A DNA stretch of 64,000 bases from JAHFUI01 sp039931615 (GTDB taxonomy: Bacteria > Acidobacteriota > Vicinamibacteria > Vicinamibacterales > CAVVIG01). The notes under the pieces are model-generated. The model did no database searches. It saw only the letters and a list, made by a program, of their open reading frames with translations, and was not told where the DNA came from. The DNA lies in assembly GCA_039931615.1 (NCBI GenBank), contig JBDTRR010000023.1, positions 1 through 64,000 of the forward strand, in the 5' to 3' direction. Below, in pieces: positions 32,120-43,276 of this stretch; positions within the stretch are counted from its first letter, which is position 1; each line of letters starts with the position of its first letter. Made by a program: the position numbers and the translations under genes.

Positions 32120-33631
32120 CTAGGAGACGTTCTTCAGCCTGAGCACGCTGTGCTCGAGGTCGATGCCGACCCGGTAGTTCTTGAGGAACTGCGCCCCGAC
32201 GATGCCACCGAGCTGGAACCCGAGCAGCACGCTCGGCGCGTCCAGATTGAGCACGACGACCGGGAAATTCTTGTACTTGATCGCGTCGAACGCCAGGTCG
32301 ACGCCGGGCAGGAGAAATGCATCCTTTTCCCACCCGGACGTACCCCACACTTTCAGCGGAATCCGCCGGTACTCGCTGGTGCCGAGCGCCGTCGCGGTGG
32401 CCTGGCTGATCGAGATCACCTCGCCGCCGGTGTCGACAACGAAATTCGCGGCATGGCCGCCGGTCAAGACGCCGCGGACGGTGGCCAGGCGATAGACGCG
32501 GAGGGGCAGATCGAAGTCGCTCGGCTCGACCGGCAGATGCTTGCCGAACGTCAGCTGGTGCGTCTTGTAGTCGATGATCATCGAGAAGCCGAGCGCCAGC
32601 GGCGACAGGCTCTCGGTTTCGCGGCTCGGGATGTCGCGCAGCGGCGGACTCTTCACCAGCACCGGGATGTTGCGCACTCTCAAGGTGCCGAGCTCGAGCG
32701 AATCGATCCGCGCCAGCTGGAGGCCGCGCAGGCCGACGTCGCCCACGCCTGCGCTCAGCGTGTAGGTGACCGGCGTGATGCCGAGGCGCTGGATGGTCGG
32801 CCGCGTCAGCACGGTGCTCTCGGCGCCGGTGTCGACGACGAAGTCCTGCGCTCCCGATCCATTGACCTTGGCCCGGACGACGATCTTTTCCTTCTCCAGC
32901 TTGAAGTCGACGGTGTAGACCTCGTTTTCGGTACCGGGGTCCATGTCGAACGGCAGCCGCTGGCCGAACGACCGCAGGAATCGGATCTGCGCCCGGGCCC
33001 ATTCCGCCTTGTCGCTCTTGTCCTTGTTGGGCAGCAGATTGACGTAGTTGCTGTAGGCCGCGGCGGCTTCCTCGTATTTGTGCATCCGCTCGTAAATCGC
33101 GCCGACCGTATGGTGCAGCTCGAGATCGCGCGGCGAGAGCCGCAGCGCCGCCTGCGCTTCGTTCATCGCTTCGTCGAACCTGCTCCGCGCCATCAGCGAC
33201 CGCGCCAGGCCATGACGCCCGCGCGCCAGCTCGGGCGCCAGCGAGAGCGCGTCCCGATACTGGTCTTCGGCCTGCTCGAACAGCCCGGCGGCCCACAGTG
33301 AGTCGCCGTAGAGCGCGACCACCTCGGGACTGCGGGGCGCCATCTTGACCAGCGTGTCGGCCTCGGTTCGGGCGAGGCCGAATTCGGCCACCCGCAGCGC
33401 CGCCTGGACCAGCCCGGACCGCGCCTGGCGCACCGTCGCGGAGTCGTCGGAGACGACAGCCAGACGGTAGGCATCCAGAGCCTCGGGATACTGGCCCTGC
33501 TCGAACAGCATGCGGCCGAGCCGAAGCTGGATGTCAGCCGACTGCGAGGGGACCTGATCGTCTGCGTGGATCATCAGGCCCGCCGCCGCGATGATGGCCG
33601 AAGCTGCGACGACACGAATACCGCTGCGCAT
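32120..33631 (-). CDS. TPR protein with two retropepsin-like aspartic protease domains
   Basis: A 503-residue secreted protein. A signal peptide (~1-25) is followed by about six TPR-like helical pairs at 30-215 (LRLGRMLFEQGQYPEALDAYRLA is the first). The first protease-like domain (~235-350) has FVVDTGAES, the second (~385-503) FVVDTGGEV, each followed by a hydrophobic-hydrophobic-Gly flap-partner strand (GFSMIIDYKTHQLTF; GAQFLKNYRVGID). In retropepsins each domain gives one Asp and pairs as a dimer, so this tandem may form an internal active site. ATG 33629-33631. Peptide substrate unknown. Confidence 0.85.
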   Translation of the reverse strand: MRSGIRVVAASAIIAAAGLMIHADDQVPSQSADIQLRLGRMLFEQGQYPEALDAYRLAVVSDDSATVRQARSGLVQAALRVAEFGLARTEADTLVKMAPRSPEVVALYGDSLWAAGLFEQAEDQYRDALSLAPELARGRHGLARSLMARSRFDEAMNEAQAALRLSPRDLELHHTVGAIYERMHKYEEAAAAYSNYVNLLPNKDKSDKAEWARAQIRFLRSFGQRLPFDMDPGTENEVYTVDFKLEKEKIVVRAKVNGSGAQDFVVDTGAESTVLTRPTIQRLGITPVTYTLSAGVGDVGLRGLQLARIDSLELGTLRVRNIPVLVKSPPLRDIPSRETESLSPLALGFSMIIDYKTHQLTFGKHLPVEPSDFDLPLRVYRLATVRGVLTGGHAANFVVDTGGEVISISQATATALGTSEYRRIPLKVWGTSGWEKDAFLLPGVDLAFDAIKYKNFPVVVLNLDAPSVLLGFQLGGIVGAQFLKNYRVGIDLEHSVLRLKNVS

Positions 33632-33795
33632 GCATCCTCCAAGCATTCCGGGGGCGACTCGGGGTGAACCGGTCCTGATCCAGGGCCGGGCCTCATTCAA
33701 GAACCGGTCCTCTCGACACCTCGAGGAGAATAACGAATTCACGGCCCTGTGGGAACAGGATTTCGGTTTCCGAAATGCGGCGGCGAGTCTGGTAA

Positions 33796-33811
33796 GTCCG
33801 GCCAGCCGGAC
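33796..33811. repeat. Short palindrome GTCCGG-CCAG-CCGGAC
   Basis: A perfect six-base inverted repeat with four-base spacer in the 33632-33856 gap. Its GTCCGG/CCGGAC arms are shared with the larger palindromes at 12132 and 44488, so it may be a reduced relative. Confidence 0.35.
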
Positions 33812-33856
33812 CGCACCGGCTGACCAGGTGGCAGGCCGGTGAGGTGCGATGCCGGA

Positions 33857-34326
33857 CTAGCGCGTGTATTGCTCGATCGGAACGCCGTCGTACATCTGGT
33901 CGACGCGGAGAATCTGGGTTTCCCGGCTATAGCTCCCCAGCTCGTAGTCCTCGCTCATGATCAGCGCCTTGATCGGCTTGGTCGGACAGACCTCTGAGCA
34001 CAGGCCGCAGAAGCTGCAGCGCGAAAGATTGAAGTCGAAGTAATCGAGGATCTTGATCTTCTGGCCCGGCTCGCGGTGGCCGCCGAGCGCGATCAGGTCG
34101 TCAGGGCAGGCCTTGGCGCACTGGTCGCAGACGATGCAGGTCTGGGCCCCGGTGCCGGGCTCGACCTGCAACCGCAGCACGCCGCGGAAGCGCGGCGACG
34201 TCGGCCGCCGTTCCGCCGGGTACTGGAACGTGAAGGCGGGCTGCGGCGTGTACTTCAACGTCAGCCACATGCCCTTCAGCAGGTCGACCAGGAAGACGGT
34301 CTTGAGAAACTGGATGATCGTCTGCA

Positions 34327-34327
<1 letters not shown>
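33857..34327 (-). CDS. nuoI: NADH-quinone oxidoreductase subunit I
   Basis: A 156-residue 2x[4Fe-4S] protein. The two Cys clusters are CIVCDQCAKACPDD and CSFCGLCSEVCPTKPI, the pattern of NuoI's N6a/N6b clusters. The N-terminal ~40 residues (FLKTVFLVDLLKGMWLTLKYTPQPAFTFQYP) form the membrane-associated helix. ATG 34325-34327 overlaps the nuoB stop as ATGA. It belongs to a short ferredoxin-nuoB-nuoI unit; the other complex I subunits are not beside it. Confidence 0.93.
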
Positions 34328-34863
<536 letters not shown>

Positions 34864-34932
34864 GTGATTCCTTGACGGGGCGGCGCGCCGGAAGCCTGAG
34901 GCTGGGGCCAACCAGCCTCCGGTCCCCCGCCT

Positions 34933-35196
<264 letters not shown>

Positions 35197-35526
35197 GGAA
35201 CTGACTGGCGCCGGCGCAGCGCGGACCATGGTGAACTGGCTGTCCTCCGCCGGTTTGGTACGACGCCTGATTATCATACTGAAAAAGCGCGCGGGCGTCT
35301 GTGCGGGCGCCGTCGTCCTTGGTCGTGGCGGGCGGCGACCGGCCCGCCGGCGCCCCGGGTTCAACCGGGCCCGCCGCCGCGACCCGTCCCTCGCGGCGCG
35401 GTTTACGCCTGGATCTGCGAGGGCGCCGGCGCGCCATGCCGGGTGCCGGAGACGCCATCAGCCCGGCCGGCCGTCTGTTGCATTTGGCCGGCTCGTGATC
35501 CGGGGGCGGTCTATGATCGGATGGTA
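35197..35526. other. 330-bp intergenic region, no gene seen
   Basis: Divergent spacer between ferredoxin (minus) and porin-like gene (plus). AT-rich TGATTATCATACTG at 35269-35282 gives a -10-like GTATGATAATC on the minus strand. TATGAT at 35512-35517 gives a -10 for the plus strand close to the ATGs at 35521 and 35527. The GC-rich middle holds no convincing gene. Confidence 0.5.
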
Positions 35527-36735
35527 ATGAGGAAGCCGTGCTGGCGCGCCGTGGCCTTGATGCTGTGCCTCGCCGCGCCGGCGCCCGCGCAGATCCTCCC
35601 GGCGACGCCAATCGTCTTCGGCGACGGCCGCGTCACGCTCGGCGGCGACGTGGCCTGGTCGATCGCGCCGGATGACGCCGGCTTCTTCAACTACACCGAC
35701 TACGCTCACTCGGCGCTGCGGATGTTGCGCGTCGCGGTGATGGCGTCGGTGAAGGCCGGTGATCACGTGGCGCTGCTGGCCGAGGTGCGGAGCGAGAACG
35801 GCGGACGGCCCGAACCATACGGCCTGTACTTGCGCATCCGGCCCTGGACGGCGCGCGCCTTCGACATCCAGATCGGCCGCGTACCGCCCACCTTCGGCGC
35901 GTTTCCGCGGCGTGCCTACGCCGCGGACAACCCGCTGATCGGCTATCCGCTGGCGTATCAGTATCTGACCTCGATCCGATCGGATGCGCTGCCGATCAGC
36001 ACCGCCGAGCTGGCGGGCATGCGCGGGCGGGGCTGGCTGTCGAATTTCTCGGTCGGCAATTTGAGCGCCGATCGCGGCGTGCCGCTCGCCAACGCCTTTC
36101 GCTGGGACACCGGCGTCCAGGTGCATGCCGGCAACGACGTCATCGACGCCACCGGATCCCTGACCGGCGGGACCCTGTCCAACCCGCGGCCGCGCGACGA
36201 CAACGGCGGCCGGCAGGTGGCGGGGCGGGTCGCCCTGCATCCGGTTCCTGGACTGATCGTCGGCGGCTCGGGCGCCCGCGGCGCGTTCGTCAGCCAGATT
36301 GCCATCCGCGCGGCGCTCGGCGAGACCGCCGTGCAGGACTTCACCCAGACGGCGTGGGGCGCCGACGTCGAGTACTCGCGTGATTATTATCTGCTCCGGT
36401 TCGAGACGGTCGTCAGCGACTGGACCCTGCCGTTGTCGAGCGCCGTCTCGCGCAAGCTGCCGCTGCGGGCCGTCGCGGCCTCGGTCGAGGGCCGCTACAA
36501 ACTGCGGCCGGGCTGGTACGTCGCCGGCCGGCTCGATCATCTCGGCTTCAGCGAGATTGCCATCAGCTCGATCAGCCAGACCTGGGATGCACCGGTCACC
36601 CGCACCACCCTCGGCGGCGGCTATTCGATCCAACGGAATCTGGTGGTGAAGGGCGAGTTCCAGCTCAACGTCCGGGATGGCGGCCGGGTCCGGAGCGAGC
36701 CCATCGGCAGCGCGCAACTAGTGTATTGGTTCTGA
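35527..36735 (+). CDS. Outer-membrane porin-like beta-barrel, unknown cargo
   Basis: A 402-residue outer-membrane protein. The signal peptide ends in APAPAQ (~residue 21). The mature chain is a series of amphipathic beta strands (HVALLAEVRSENGGRPEPYGLYLRI, AFDIQIGRVPPTFGAF and so on), ending in an aromatic residue (SAQLVYWF) as BAM substrates do. No named family. A TATGAT -10 box lies 3 nt before ATG 35521 and 9 nt before ATG 35527, so I take the second. The cupredoxin and two-component genes follow, so it may pass or sense a metal. Confidence 0.72.
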   Translation: MRKPCWRAVALMLCLAAPAPAQILPATPIVFGDGRVTLGGDVAWSIAPDDAGFFNYTDYAHSALRMLRVAVMASVKAGDHVALLAEVRSENGGRPEPYGLYLRIRPWTARAFDIQIGRVPPTFGAFPRRAYAADNPLIGYPLAYQYLTSIRSDALPISTAELAGMRGRGWLSNFSVGNLSADRGVPLANAFRWDTGVQVHAGNDVIDATGSLTGGTLSNPRPRDDNGGRQVAGRVALHPVPGLIVGGSGARGAFVSQIAIRAALGETAVQDFTQTAWGADVEYSRDYYLLRFETVVSDWTLPLSSAVSRKLPLRAVAASVEGRYKLRPGWYVAGRLDHLGFSEIAISSISQTWDAPVTRTTLGGGYSIQRNLVVKGEFQLNVRDGGRVRSEPIGSAQLVYWF

Positions 36736-36769
36736 TACAGATGAGGACGGATCTGACACAGATGAGGAC
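36731..36769 (+). repeat. 18-bp direct repeat after the porin gene
   Basis: TCTGATACAGATGAGGAC (36731-36748) recurs as TCTGACACAGATGAGGAC (36752-36769), one mismatch. The first copy covers the last codons of the porin gene. A third partial copy (ACAGAGGACGG) follows. The 36736-36814 gap holds no other feature. Confidence 0.6.
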
Positions 36770-36814
36770 ACAGAGGACGGAAAGGTCGCAGAGGTTGGGG
36801 GGAGGACGAAAAGG

Positions 36815-37555
36815 TTGCTGAGGACACAGCAATGGCTTTGGCTCGGGGTCGCGTCCATCGCGCTGTGTGCGGCGCTCGTCGCTGTGGCGGCGGCTTCCTC
36901 CGCGCCCTCCGCGCCCTCGTCACCGCTGTCCCCGGCAGGACCGATCCAGCGCCGGGAATCAGCGACGGGCATGATCCGCGGGCGCGTCGACGTGCGCCGG
37001 GCGCCGCCACTGGCCGAGCGCCGACCCAACGTCTCCGACCTCGGCGCCGCGCGCCGCCGGCCGGTCGCGGAGCGGTCGCCTTCTGTCGTCTATCTCGAAA
37101 CGGCGCCGCGCGGCGCGTTCGATCCGCTCGACACGCCCCGCGCGGTCATGGATCAGCGCAACGAGACCTTCGTCCCGCACGTGCTGGCGATCCCGACCGG
37201 AACCACCGTCGATTTTCCTAACGGCGACCGGATCTACCACAATGTGTTCTCCCTCTCGAAGACGGAGCCGTTCGATCTCGGGCGCTATGCGGCCGGCCGC
37301 TCGAAACAGGTCCGGTTCGACCGGGCCGGCATCGTCCGGGTGTTCTGCGAGATCCACTCGCACATGAGTGCCTTCATCCTGGTGTTCAGCCACCCGTTCT
37401 TCGCGATGACCGACGCCGAGGGCCGCTACCGGATCGACAACGTGCCGCCCGGCGCCTACACGGTGATCGGGTGGAACGACGGCGTGTCGTCGGATCCGGC
37501 GCCGGTGGCGGTCGGCGCCGGCGGAGTCGCCGAGCTGGATCTCGCTATCAAATGA
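36815..37555 (+). CDS. Secreted cupredoxin-like protein with carboxypeptidase-regulatory-like fold
   Basis: A 246-residue exported protein. The start is TTG at 36815, after GGAGGACGAAAAGG; the resulting N-terminus has a good signal peptide (WLWLGVASIALCAALVAVAAA). Residues ~110-190 form a cupredoxin: DFPNGDRIYHNVF with H142, then C178-E-I-H181-S-H183-M184, suitable type-1 or related copper ligands. Residues ~195-246 (YRIDNVPPGAYTVIGWNDG) look like a carboxypeptidase-regulatory domain. Follows the porin and overlaps the histidine kinase by ATGA, so it may feed metal status to the sensor. Confidence 0.8.
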   Translation: MLRTQQWLWLGVASIALCAALVAVAAASSAPSAPSSPLSPAGPIQRRESATGMIRGRVDVRRAPPLAERRPNVSDLGAARRRPVAERSPSVVYLETAPRGAFDPLDTPRAVMDQRNETFVPHVLAIPTGTTVDFPNGDRIYHNVFSLSKTEPFDLGRYAAGRSKQVRFDRAGIVRVFCEIHSHMSAFILVFSHPFFAMTDAEGRYRIDNVPPGAYTVIGWNDGVSSDPAPVAVGAGGVAELDLAIK

Positions 37556-39410
37556 GGGTCTTCTCCTCGCTGCGTACCCGGATCTTCCTCACCAGCGCCG
37601 TGCTGACGGTGCTGTCGATCGGGGCGGCGATCTCGGTCGTCCACGTCCGGCTGACGCGGCAGGCCGAGACCGCCCTGCAGCGGGAAATCGCCGCCACCGG
37701 CACGCTGGTCGATCAGCTGCGGACGACCCGCACCGAGACCTTCACCACGCTGGCGCGCTTGATCGGCGATATCCCGAAGCTCAAGTCGGCGACCTTCGAG
37801 AACGATCCGCAAACGGTGCAGCGGACGCTCGAAGACATCCAGCGCGATCTGAAGCTCAGTTCGAATCTGCTGCTGGTGACCAACAAGTCGGGCAGCGTCC
37901 TGGCGGTGTTCGGCGCCTCGCCGCCCGCCGGCGCGCTCGTCGCCCGGCAGCCGGCGATTCGCGACGCGCTGGCGGGCCATGAGAGCATGAGCCTGCTGCC
38001 ACAACCCAACGGCATGCTGCAGCTGGTGACCGTGCCGATTGCCATCGGCCTGACCCAACCCGAAATACTCGGGACCCTGAGCGTCGGCTTCCTCCTTGAC
38101 GATGTCGTGGCCGCGCAGTTGAAAGCGATGACCGGCAGCGACGTCGCGTTCGGCGTCGATGGCCAGGTCCTGACGACGACGCTGCCGCGCGAGCGGCTCG
38201 GCGCGCTGACGACCCTGCTGCACCAGCCGGATCGGGTCCACGAGGTGCGGATCGGCGCCGAGGACTACGTCGTGCTGGCCCGCCCGCTCGCCAGCGCCGG
38301 CGACCCGCCCTGGCCGGTGACCGGGCCGGTGGCGTTGATCCTCCGGTCGCGCACCGAGCAGCTGGCCGGGCTGCAGGCCATCCATGCCGGCCTGATCGCG
38401 ACCGCGATCGGCGCGGTGATTGTCGGCACCCTGCTCAGCTTCATGGTCGCGCGCACCATCACGCGGCCGCTCGCCGCGATCACCGGCGTCATGCGCGAGG
38501 TCGCCGCCACCGGCGACCTGACGCGCAAGATCGCGCTGCTGCGCAGCCACCGCTGGGACGACGAAGACGCGCGGCTGCTGGCGACGACGTTCAACACCCT
38601 GACCGACTCGATCGCGCGCTTCCAGCGCGAGATGTCGCAAAAGGAGCGGCTGTCGTCGCTCGGCCGGCTGTCCACGGTCATCGCGCACGAAATCAGGAAC
38701 CCGCTGATGATCATCAAAGCGGCGCTGCACGCGCTGCGCCAGCAGGACGTCACCGCGGTGACGCTGCGCGAGGCGGTCGCCGACATCGACGACGAGGTGA
38801 CGCGCCTCAACCGCATCGTCAACGAGGTGCTCGACTTCGCGCGGCCGATTCGTTTCGAGCTGGCGCCGGTCGACTTGAACGGACTGTGCCGGGAGTCGGC
38901 GGCCGCCGCCCAGGCGTCGGGGCCCGGCCCGGCCATCGATCTGGCGCTGCAGCGGTCGCTGCCGCCGATCACGACCGACGCGGAGCGGCTGCGGATCGCG
39001 CTGGTCAACATGCTGGTCAATGCCCGCCATGCCGTGGTGGCGCGCGGCTGGACCGGCGCGCCGGCCGGGCCCGGCCCGGGCGCCAATCCGCCCCCGCCGC
39101 TGATCACCCTGCGCACCGGATCGGACGGCGATCGCATCGCCATCACCATTGCCGACCGCGGCCTCGGGATCGATCCGGCCGACCTCGGGCGCATCTTCGA
39201 TCCGTACTTCACCACCCGGCGCGGCGGGACCGGACTCGGGCTGGCGATCGCGAAGAATATCGTCGAGGGCCTGCGCGGCACGATCGCCGTCACCAGCGAG
39301 GCGGGCCGCGGCACCGAGATCCAGATCGACCTGCCGTTCACCCCGGCGCCCGGCTGGCGGGCGGAATCCGCGCGACTGGCCGCCGCCGGCGCGGCGCAGC
39401 GCGCCTCCTG

Positions 39411-39411
<1 letters not shown>
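37552..39411 (+). CDS. Sensor histidine kinase
   Basis: A 619-residue membrane kinase. TM1 ~11-32, an extracytoplasmic sensor of ~245 residues with a dCache/sCache-like look (LVTNKSGSVLAVFGASP...), TM2 ~280-300, a HAMP domain, HisKA with H379 in STVIAHEIRNPLMIIKAAL, and an HATPase_c domain with NMLVNARHAV (N box), IADRGLGID (G1) and GGTGLGLAIAKNIV (G2). ATG 37552 overlaps the preceding stop. It pairs with the sigma-54 activator that follows. The signal may be linked to the upstream cupredoxin/porin. Confidence 0.92.
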
Positions 39412-40778
<1,367 letters not shown>

Positions 40779-40834
40779 AGCGCGGTCGTGCGGTTACGCC
40801 GGCGGTAACTGATTTCGCGTCCCGTAACGTCCGC

Positions 40835-40849
40835 TTGCACGGAATCAGC
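40835..40849 (+). promoter_or_regulatory. Weak candidate sigma-54 promoter
   Basis: TTGCACGGAATCAGC aligns to the -24/-12 consensus TGGCACGN4TTGC with three mismatches. It is 80 nt before the cytochrome lipoprotein ATG and just after the sigma-54 activator gene. Confidence 0.25.
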
Positions 40850-40928
40850 GCTTCTCCGAAGTTCTGCGCCACAACGGCGGGCATCCAGCTTGCTATCCAT
40901 GCCAGACTCTTTCGCTGCAAGGAGACCG

Positions 40929-41381
40929 ATGGGTAGACGAATCTTGTTCATCACCATGCTGCTGGCCGGAGCCGCCGGCGTCACGGCCTGCGACGAGCAG
41001 CTGGCGCCAATCGCCGGACCAACACCGAATCTCGAGCCGACGTTCGCCAGTATCCAGAGAGAAATCTTCGAGACCACCGACAGCGCCGGGCGGGTCGCCT
41101 GCACCGGCTGTCATACCAGCGTCGGCCGCATTCCGGCGGGCGGCCTGACTCTCACCCACGACGCCGCCTACGACAATCTGGTCGGCGTGCCGAGCCGGCT
41201 CAAGACCGGGGCGACTCGCGTCATTGCCGGCGACCCGGAGAACAGCTACATCATCCAGAAGCTGGAAGGACGGTCCGACATTGTCGGTCTGCGCATGCCG
41301 TTCAGCGGGCAGCCCTTCCTCGGGGCCGGACAGATCCTGATCCTGAAGCGATGGATCGAGCTCGGCGCGCCCCGCAACTGA
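40929..41381 (+). CDS. Mono-haem c-type cytochrome lipoprotein
   Basis: A 150-residue lipoprotein: signal with lipobox VTAC (Cys near residue 20), then one haem-binding site C58-T-G-C61-H62 in RVACTGCHTS. The region after it (YDNLVGVPSRLKTGATRVIAGDPENSYIIQKLEGRSDIVG) resembles the planctomycete-type cytochrome C domain. A Met in GLRMPFSGQP is the likely sixth ligand. An AAGGAG site is 5 nt from ATG 40929. It is the first gene of a unit with the DUF5777 barrel and cupredoxin. Confidence 0.87.
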   Translation: MGRRILFITMLLAGAAGVTACDEQLAPIAGPTPNLEPTFASIQREIFETTDSAGRVACTGCHTSVGRIPAGGLTLTHDAAYDNLVGVPSRLKTGATRVIAGDPENSYIIQKLEGRSDIVGLRMPFSGQPFLGAGQILILKRWIELGAPRN

Positions 41382-41410
41382 TCATCACCTTTCTCCGATT
41401 GGAGTCATCC

Positions 41411-42232
41411 GTGCGACATCTACTGGCGGTCCGAACGATGCCGTTGGTCGTCGTGGCGCTGCTGGCGGCCGCGCCGGCCGCCAAGGCCCAGAACAACGAC
41501 CCGGCAGCCCTCAACCTGGCGGAGCCCGACTTCACCCTGGTCGCTCTGCCCACCGCCCTGCGGCTGCCAACGTTCGGCAGCGCGTTCCGCGTCACCCACC
41601 GGTTCACGCGCCCGCTGAACGCCGGGGATTTCGGCGACCTCGCCTCCGATCTCTTCGGCATCGACTCCGGCGCGCGCATCGGCCTCGAGTACCGGTTCGG
41701 CATCGTTCCGAACGGACAGATCGGCATTCACCGCACCAGCGATCGGACGATCGAGCTGTTCGCGGAGTACGGGCTGATCCGGCAGGGGACGGCCTCGCCG
41801 ATCGACGTCATGGTGCTCGGCACCATCGACGGCACCAACAACTTCAAGGACAGCTACTCCCCGGGGATTGGCGCGATTGTGTCGCGGCGGTTCGGGGACG
41901 TCGCGGCGGTCTACGTCGAGCCGATCTGGGTGAACAACACCAACCAGCTGCCCAAGGCGCTCGCCGATGACAACGACACGTTCATGGTCGGCATCGGCGC
42001 CCGGGTCAGGATACGCCCGAGTGTCTACGTGGTTGGAGAGATCGTGCCGAGGTCGGGGTACCAGCCGGGTGTCAACCACGGCAGCTTGGCCATCGAAAAG
42101 CGAGCCGGCGGACACACCTTCCAGCTCAACTTCTCAAACGCCATCGGCACGACGATGGGTCAGGTGGCCCGCGGTGGTCCCGAGGGCGACCAGTGGTTCA
42201 TGGGATTCGCCATTTCCCGCAAGTTCTACTAG
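41411..42232 (+). CDS. DUF5777 family beta-barrel protein
   Basis: A 273-residue outer-membrane protein. GTG 41411 gives a signal peptide ending in AAPAAKAQ. The barrel has the family's typical LPTFGSAFRVTHRFTRPLNAGDFGDLASDLFGIDSGARIG region at ~55-95 and ends in an aromatic (SRKFY). Members of DUF5777 sit beside c-type cytochromes and YceI-like or cupredoxin genes; role undetermined. Gap of 29 nt from the cytochrome gene with a GGAG site. Confidence 0.85.
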   Translation: MRHLLAVRTMPLVVVALLAAAPAAKAQNNDPAALNLAEPDFTLVALPTALRLPTFGSAFRVTHRFTRPLNAGDFGDLASDLFGIDSGARIGLEYRFGIVPNGQIGIHRTSDRTIELFAEYGLIRQGTASPIDVMVLGTIDGTNNFKDSYSPGIGAIVSRRFGDVAAVYVEPIWVNNTNQLPKALADDNDTFMVGIGARVRIRPSVYVVGEIVPRSGYQPGVNHGSLAIEKRAGGHTFQLNFSNAIGTTMGQVARGGPEGDQWFMGFAISRKFY

Positions 42233-42248
42233 TCGGACTCGGATCAAT

Positions 42249-42262
42249 CCGGCTGAAGCCGG
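42249..42262. repeat. Palindrome CCGGCT-GA-AGCCGG
   Basis: A perfect core copy, without the flanking GT/AC of the 44488 copy. It follows the DUF5777 stop codon by 16 nt. Confidence 0.55.
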
Positions 42263-42296
42263 TAACACGCATGAGGGACGGACAATGAAAAGGCTG

Positions 42297-42302
42297 TAGG
42301 AT
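42297..42302 (+). promoter_or_regulatory. -10 element TAGGAT, 6 nt before the cupredoxin ATG
   Basis: TAGGAT then CGTCGG then ATG at 42309, with no Shine-Dalgarno. It suggests an independent leaderless transcript for the cupredoxin, besides read-through from the upstream operon. Confidence 0.4.
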
Positions 42303-42308
42303 CGTCGG

Positions 42309-42680
42309 ATGGTGCGGCTCATCGCGACGACGGCCATCGCCTGCCTCGCGGCAGCCTGCGGCAGCAACGACAGCGGGATGGCGCCGTCACCTCCGGCGGG
42401 TTCGACGATCACCATCACATCGAGCGGGGTCAGCCCGAAGACGCTGGTCGTCAGCCCGGGGACGCAGGTCACCTTCGTGAACAACGACTCGCGCAACCAC
42501 GAGATGACATCCGATCCGCATCCCGAGCACACCGACTGCCCCGCGATCAATACCGTCGATCTGGTGGTGCCGGGCATGAGCAAGCAGACCGGCAATCTGA
42601 ATACCGTCAGGACGTGCGGTTTTCACGATCACCAGAACCCCGAGAATGCCTTGCTGCGGGGGACGATCACGACCCAGTGA
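42309..42680 (+). CDS. Cupredoxin-like lipoprotein
   Basis: A 123-residue lipoprotein (signal ends LAAAC near residue 17). The plastocyanin-like fold has the strands TITITSSGVSPKTLVVSPGTQVTFVN, RNHEMTSDPHPEHTDCP (His ligand and extra His/Cys), and RTCGFHDHQNPENALLRG (Cys and two His). The usual axial Met at the end is missing; a Gln or no axial ligand may be used, which can change redox properties. Probably an electron carrier for the cytochrome/DUF5777 unit. Confidence 0.82.
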   Translation: MVRLIATTAIACLAAACGSNDSGMAPSPPAGSTITITSSGVSPKTLVVSPGTQVTFVNNDSRNHEMTSDPHPEHTDCPAINTVDLVVPGMSKQTGNLNTVRTCGFHDHQNPENALLRGTITTQ

Positions 42681-42694
42681 ATCGGCAATTGATG

Positions 42695-42730
42695 GATCGG
42701 GTGATCGGCGATGTCGCCAATCACCCGATC
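42695..42730. terminator. Nested hairpin between convergent genes
   Basis: GATCGGGTGA (42695-42704) pairs exactly with TCACCCGATC (42721-42730), with an inner GGCGA/TCGCC stem. It lies between the stops of two convergent genes. No U-tract follows, so it may be a factor-assisted terminator or a repeat. Confidence 0.45.
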
Positions 42731-42758
42731 GCCGATCACCCGTTCGCCAGATCGCCGA

Positions 42759-43175
42759 TTATTTGATCTCGTAGGTCATATCCGGCAGCTGCTCCCGGTG
42801 GGTCATGTGACAACCGCGGCAGGTGCCGCCGATCGTGCCGCGCGCGGCATTGATCCCCTCGTCGTTCTTCGCCTTGGCCGCCGCTTCGAGCTCTTCCGCC
42901 CCCTTCAGGCCGGTCTTCGACAGCGCGATCGCATCGTCGGCCTTCTTTCCGGTCCAGAACGATTCGGCCACCGTGAACGCCGCCTTGAAGGTTGCCGCAT
43001 TGGCCTCGATCGCCGGGTAGTCCTTGGCGGTGATGTTGCCGCGCAGGGCGCCGTTGGCGGTGCCAAGGTTTTTCATCGCCGTCTGGTACTCCGGCGACGG
43101 TTTCTCATTCGCCATCACCGTGAACCCGACGACCACTGCCGCGCACACCGCCATTGCCCTCAGTTTTCCGCGCAT
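42759..43175 (-). CDS. Cytochrome c' family protein
   Basis: A 138-residue secreted four-helix haem protein. The signal peptide ends near MANEK (residue ~22). The haem motif is C119-R-G-C122-H123 in GTCRGCHMTHREQLP close to the C-terminus, as in cytochromes c' and c-556. These bind NO or CO and may protect against NO. The ATG at 43173-43175 follows an AGGAGG site. It is convergent with the cupredoxin gene. Confidence 0.87.
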   Translation of the reverse strand: MRGKLRAMAVCAAVVVGFTVMANEKPSPEYQTAMKNLGTANGALRGNITAKDYPAIEANAATFKAAFTVAESFWTGKKADDAIALSKTGLKGAEELEAAAKAKNDEGINAARGTIGGTCRGCHMTHREQLPDMTYEIK

Positions 43176-43276
43176 ACACTCCTCCTGGAATTGCGACTCA
43201 CGCGTGTCAGGCGCCTCAGTTGCACGGGAAGTGTAAACGATTTCGACCGCGCGCCACGCTAATCGTGGCCGGTCGC

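Noticed and set aside
42695..42730. Intrinsic terminator of standard form
   Set aside because: The stem is strong but no U-tract follows on either strand, so it is reported with low confidence only.
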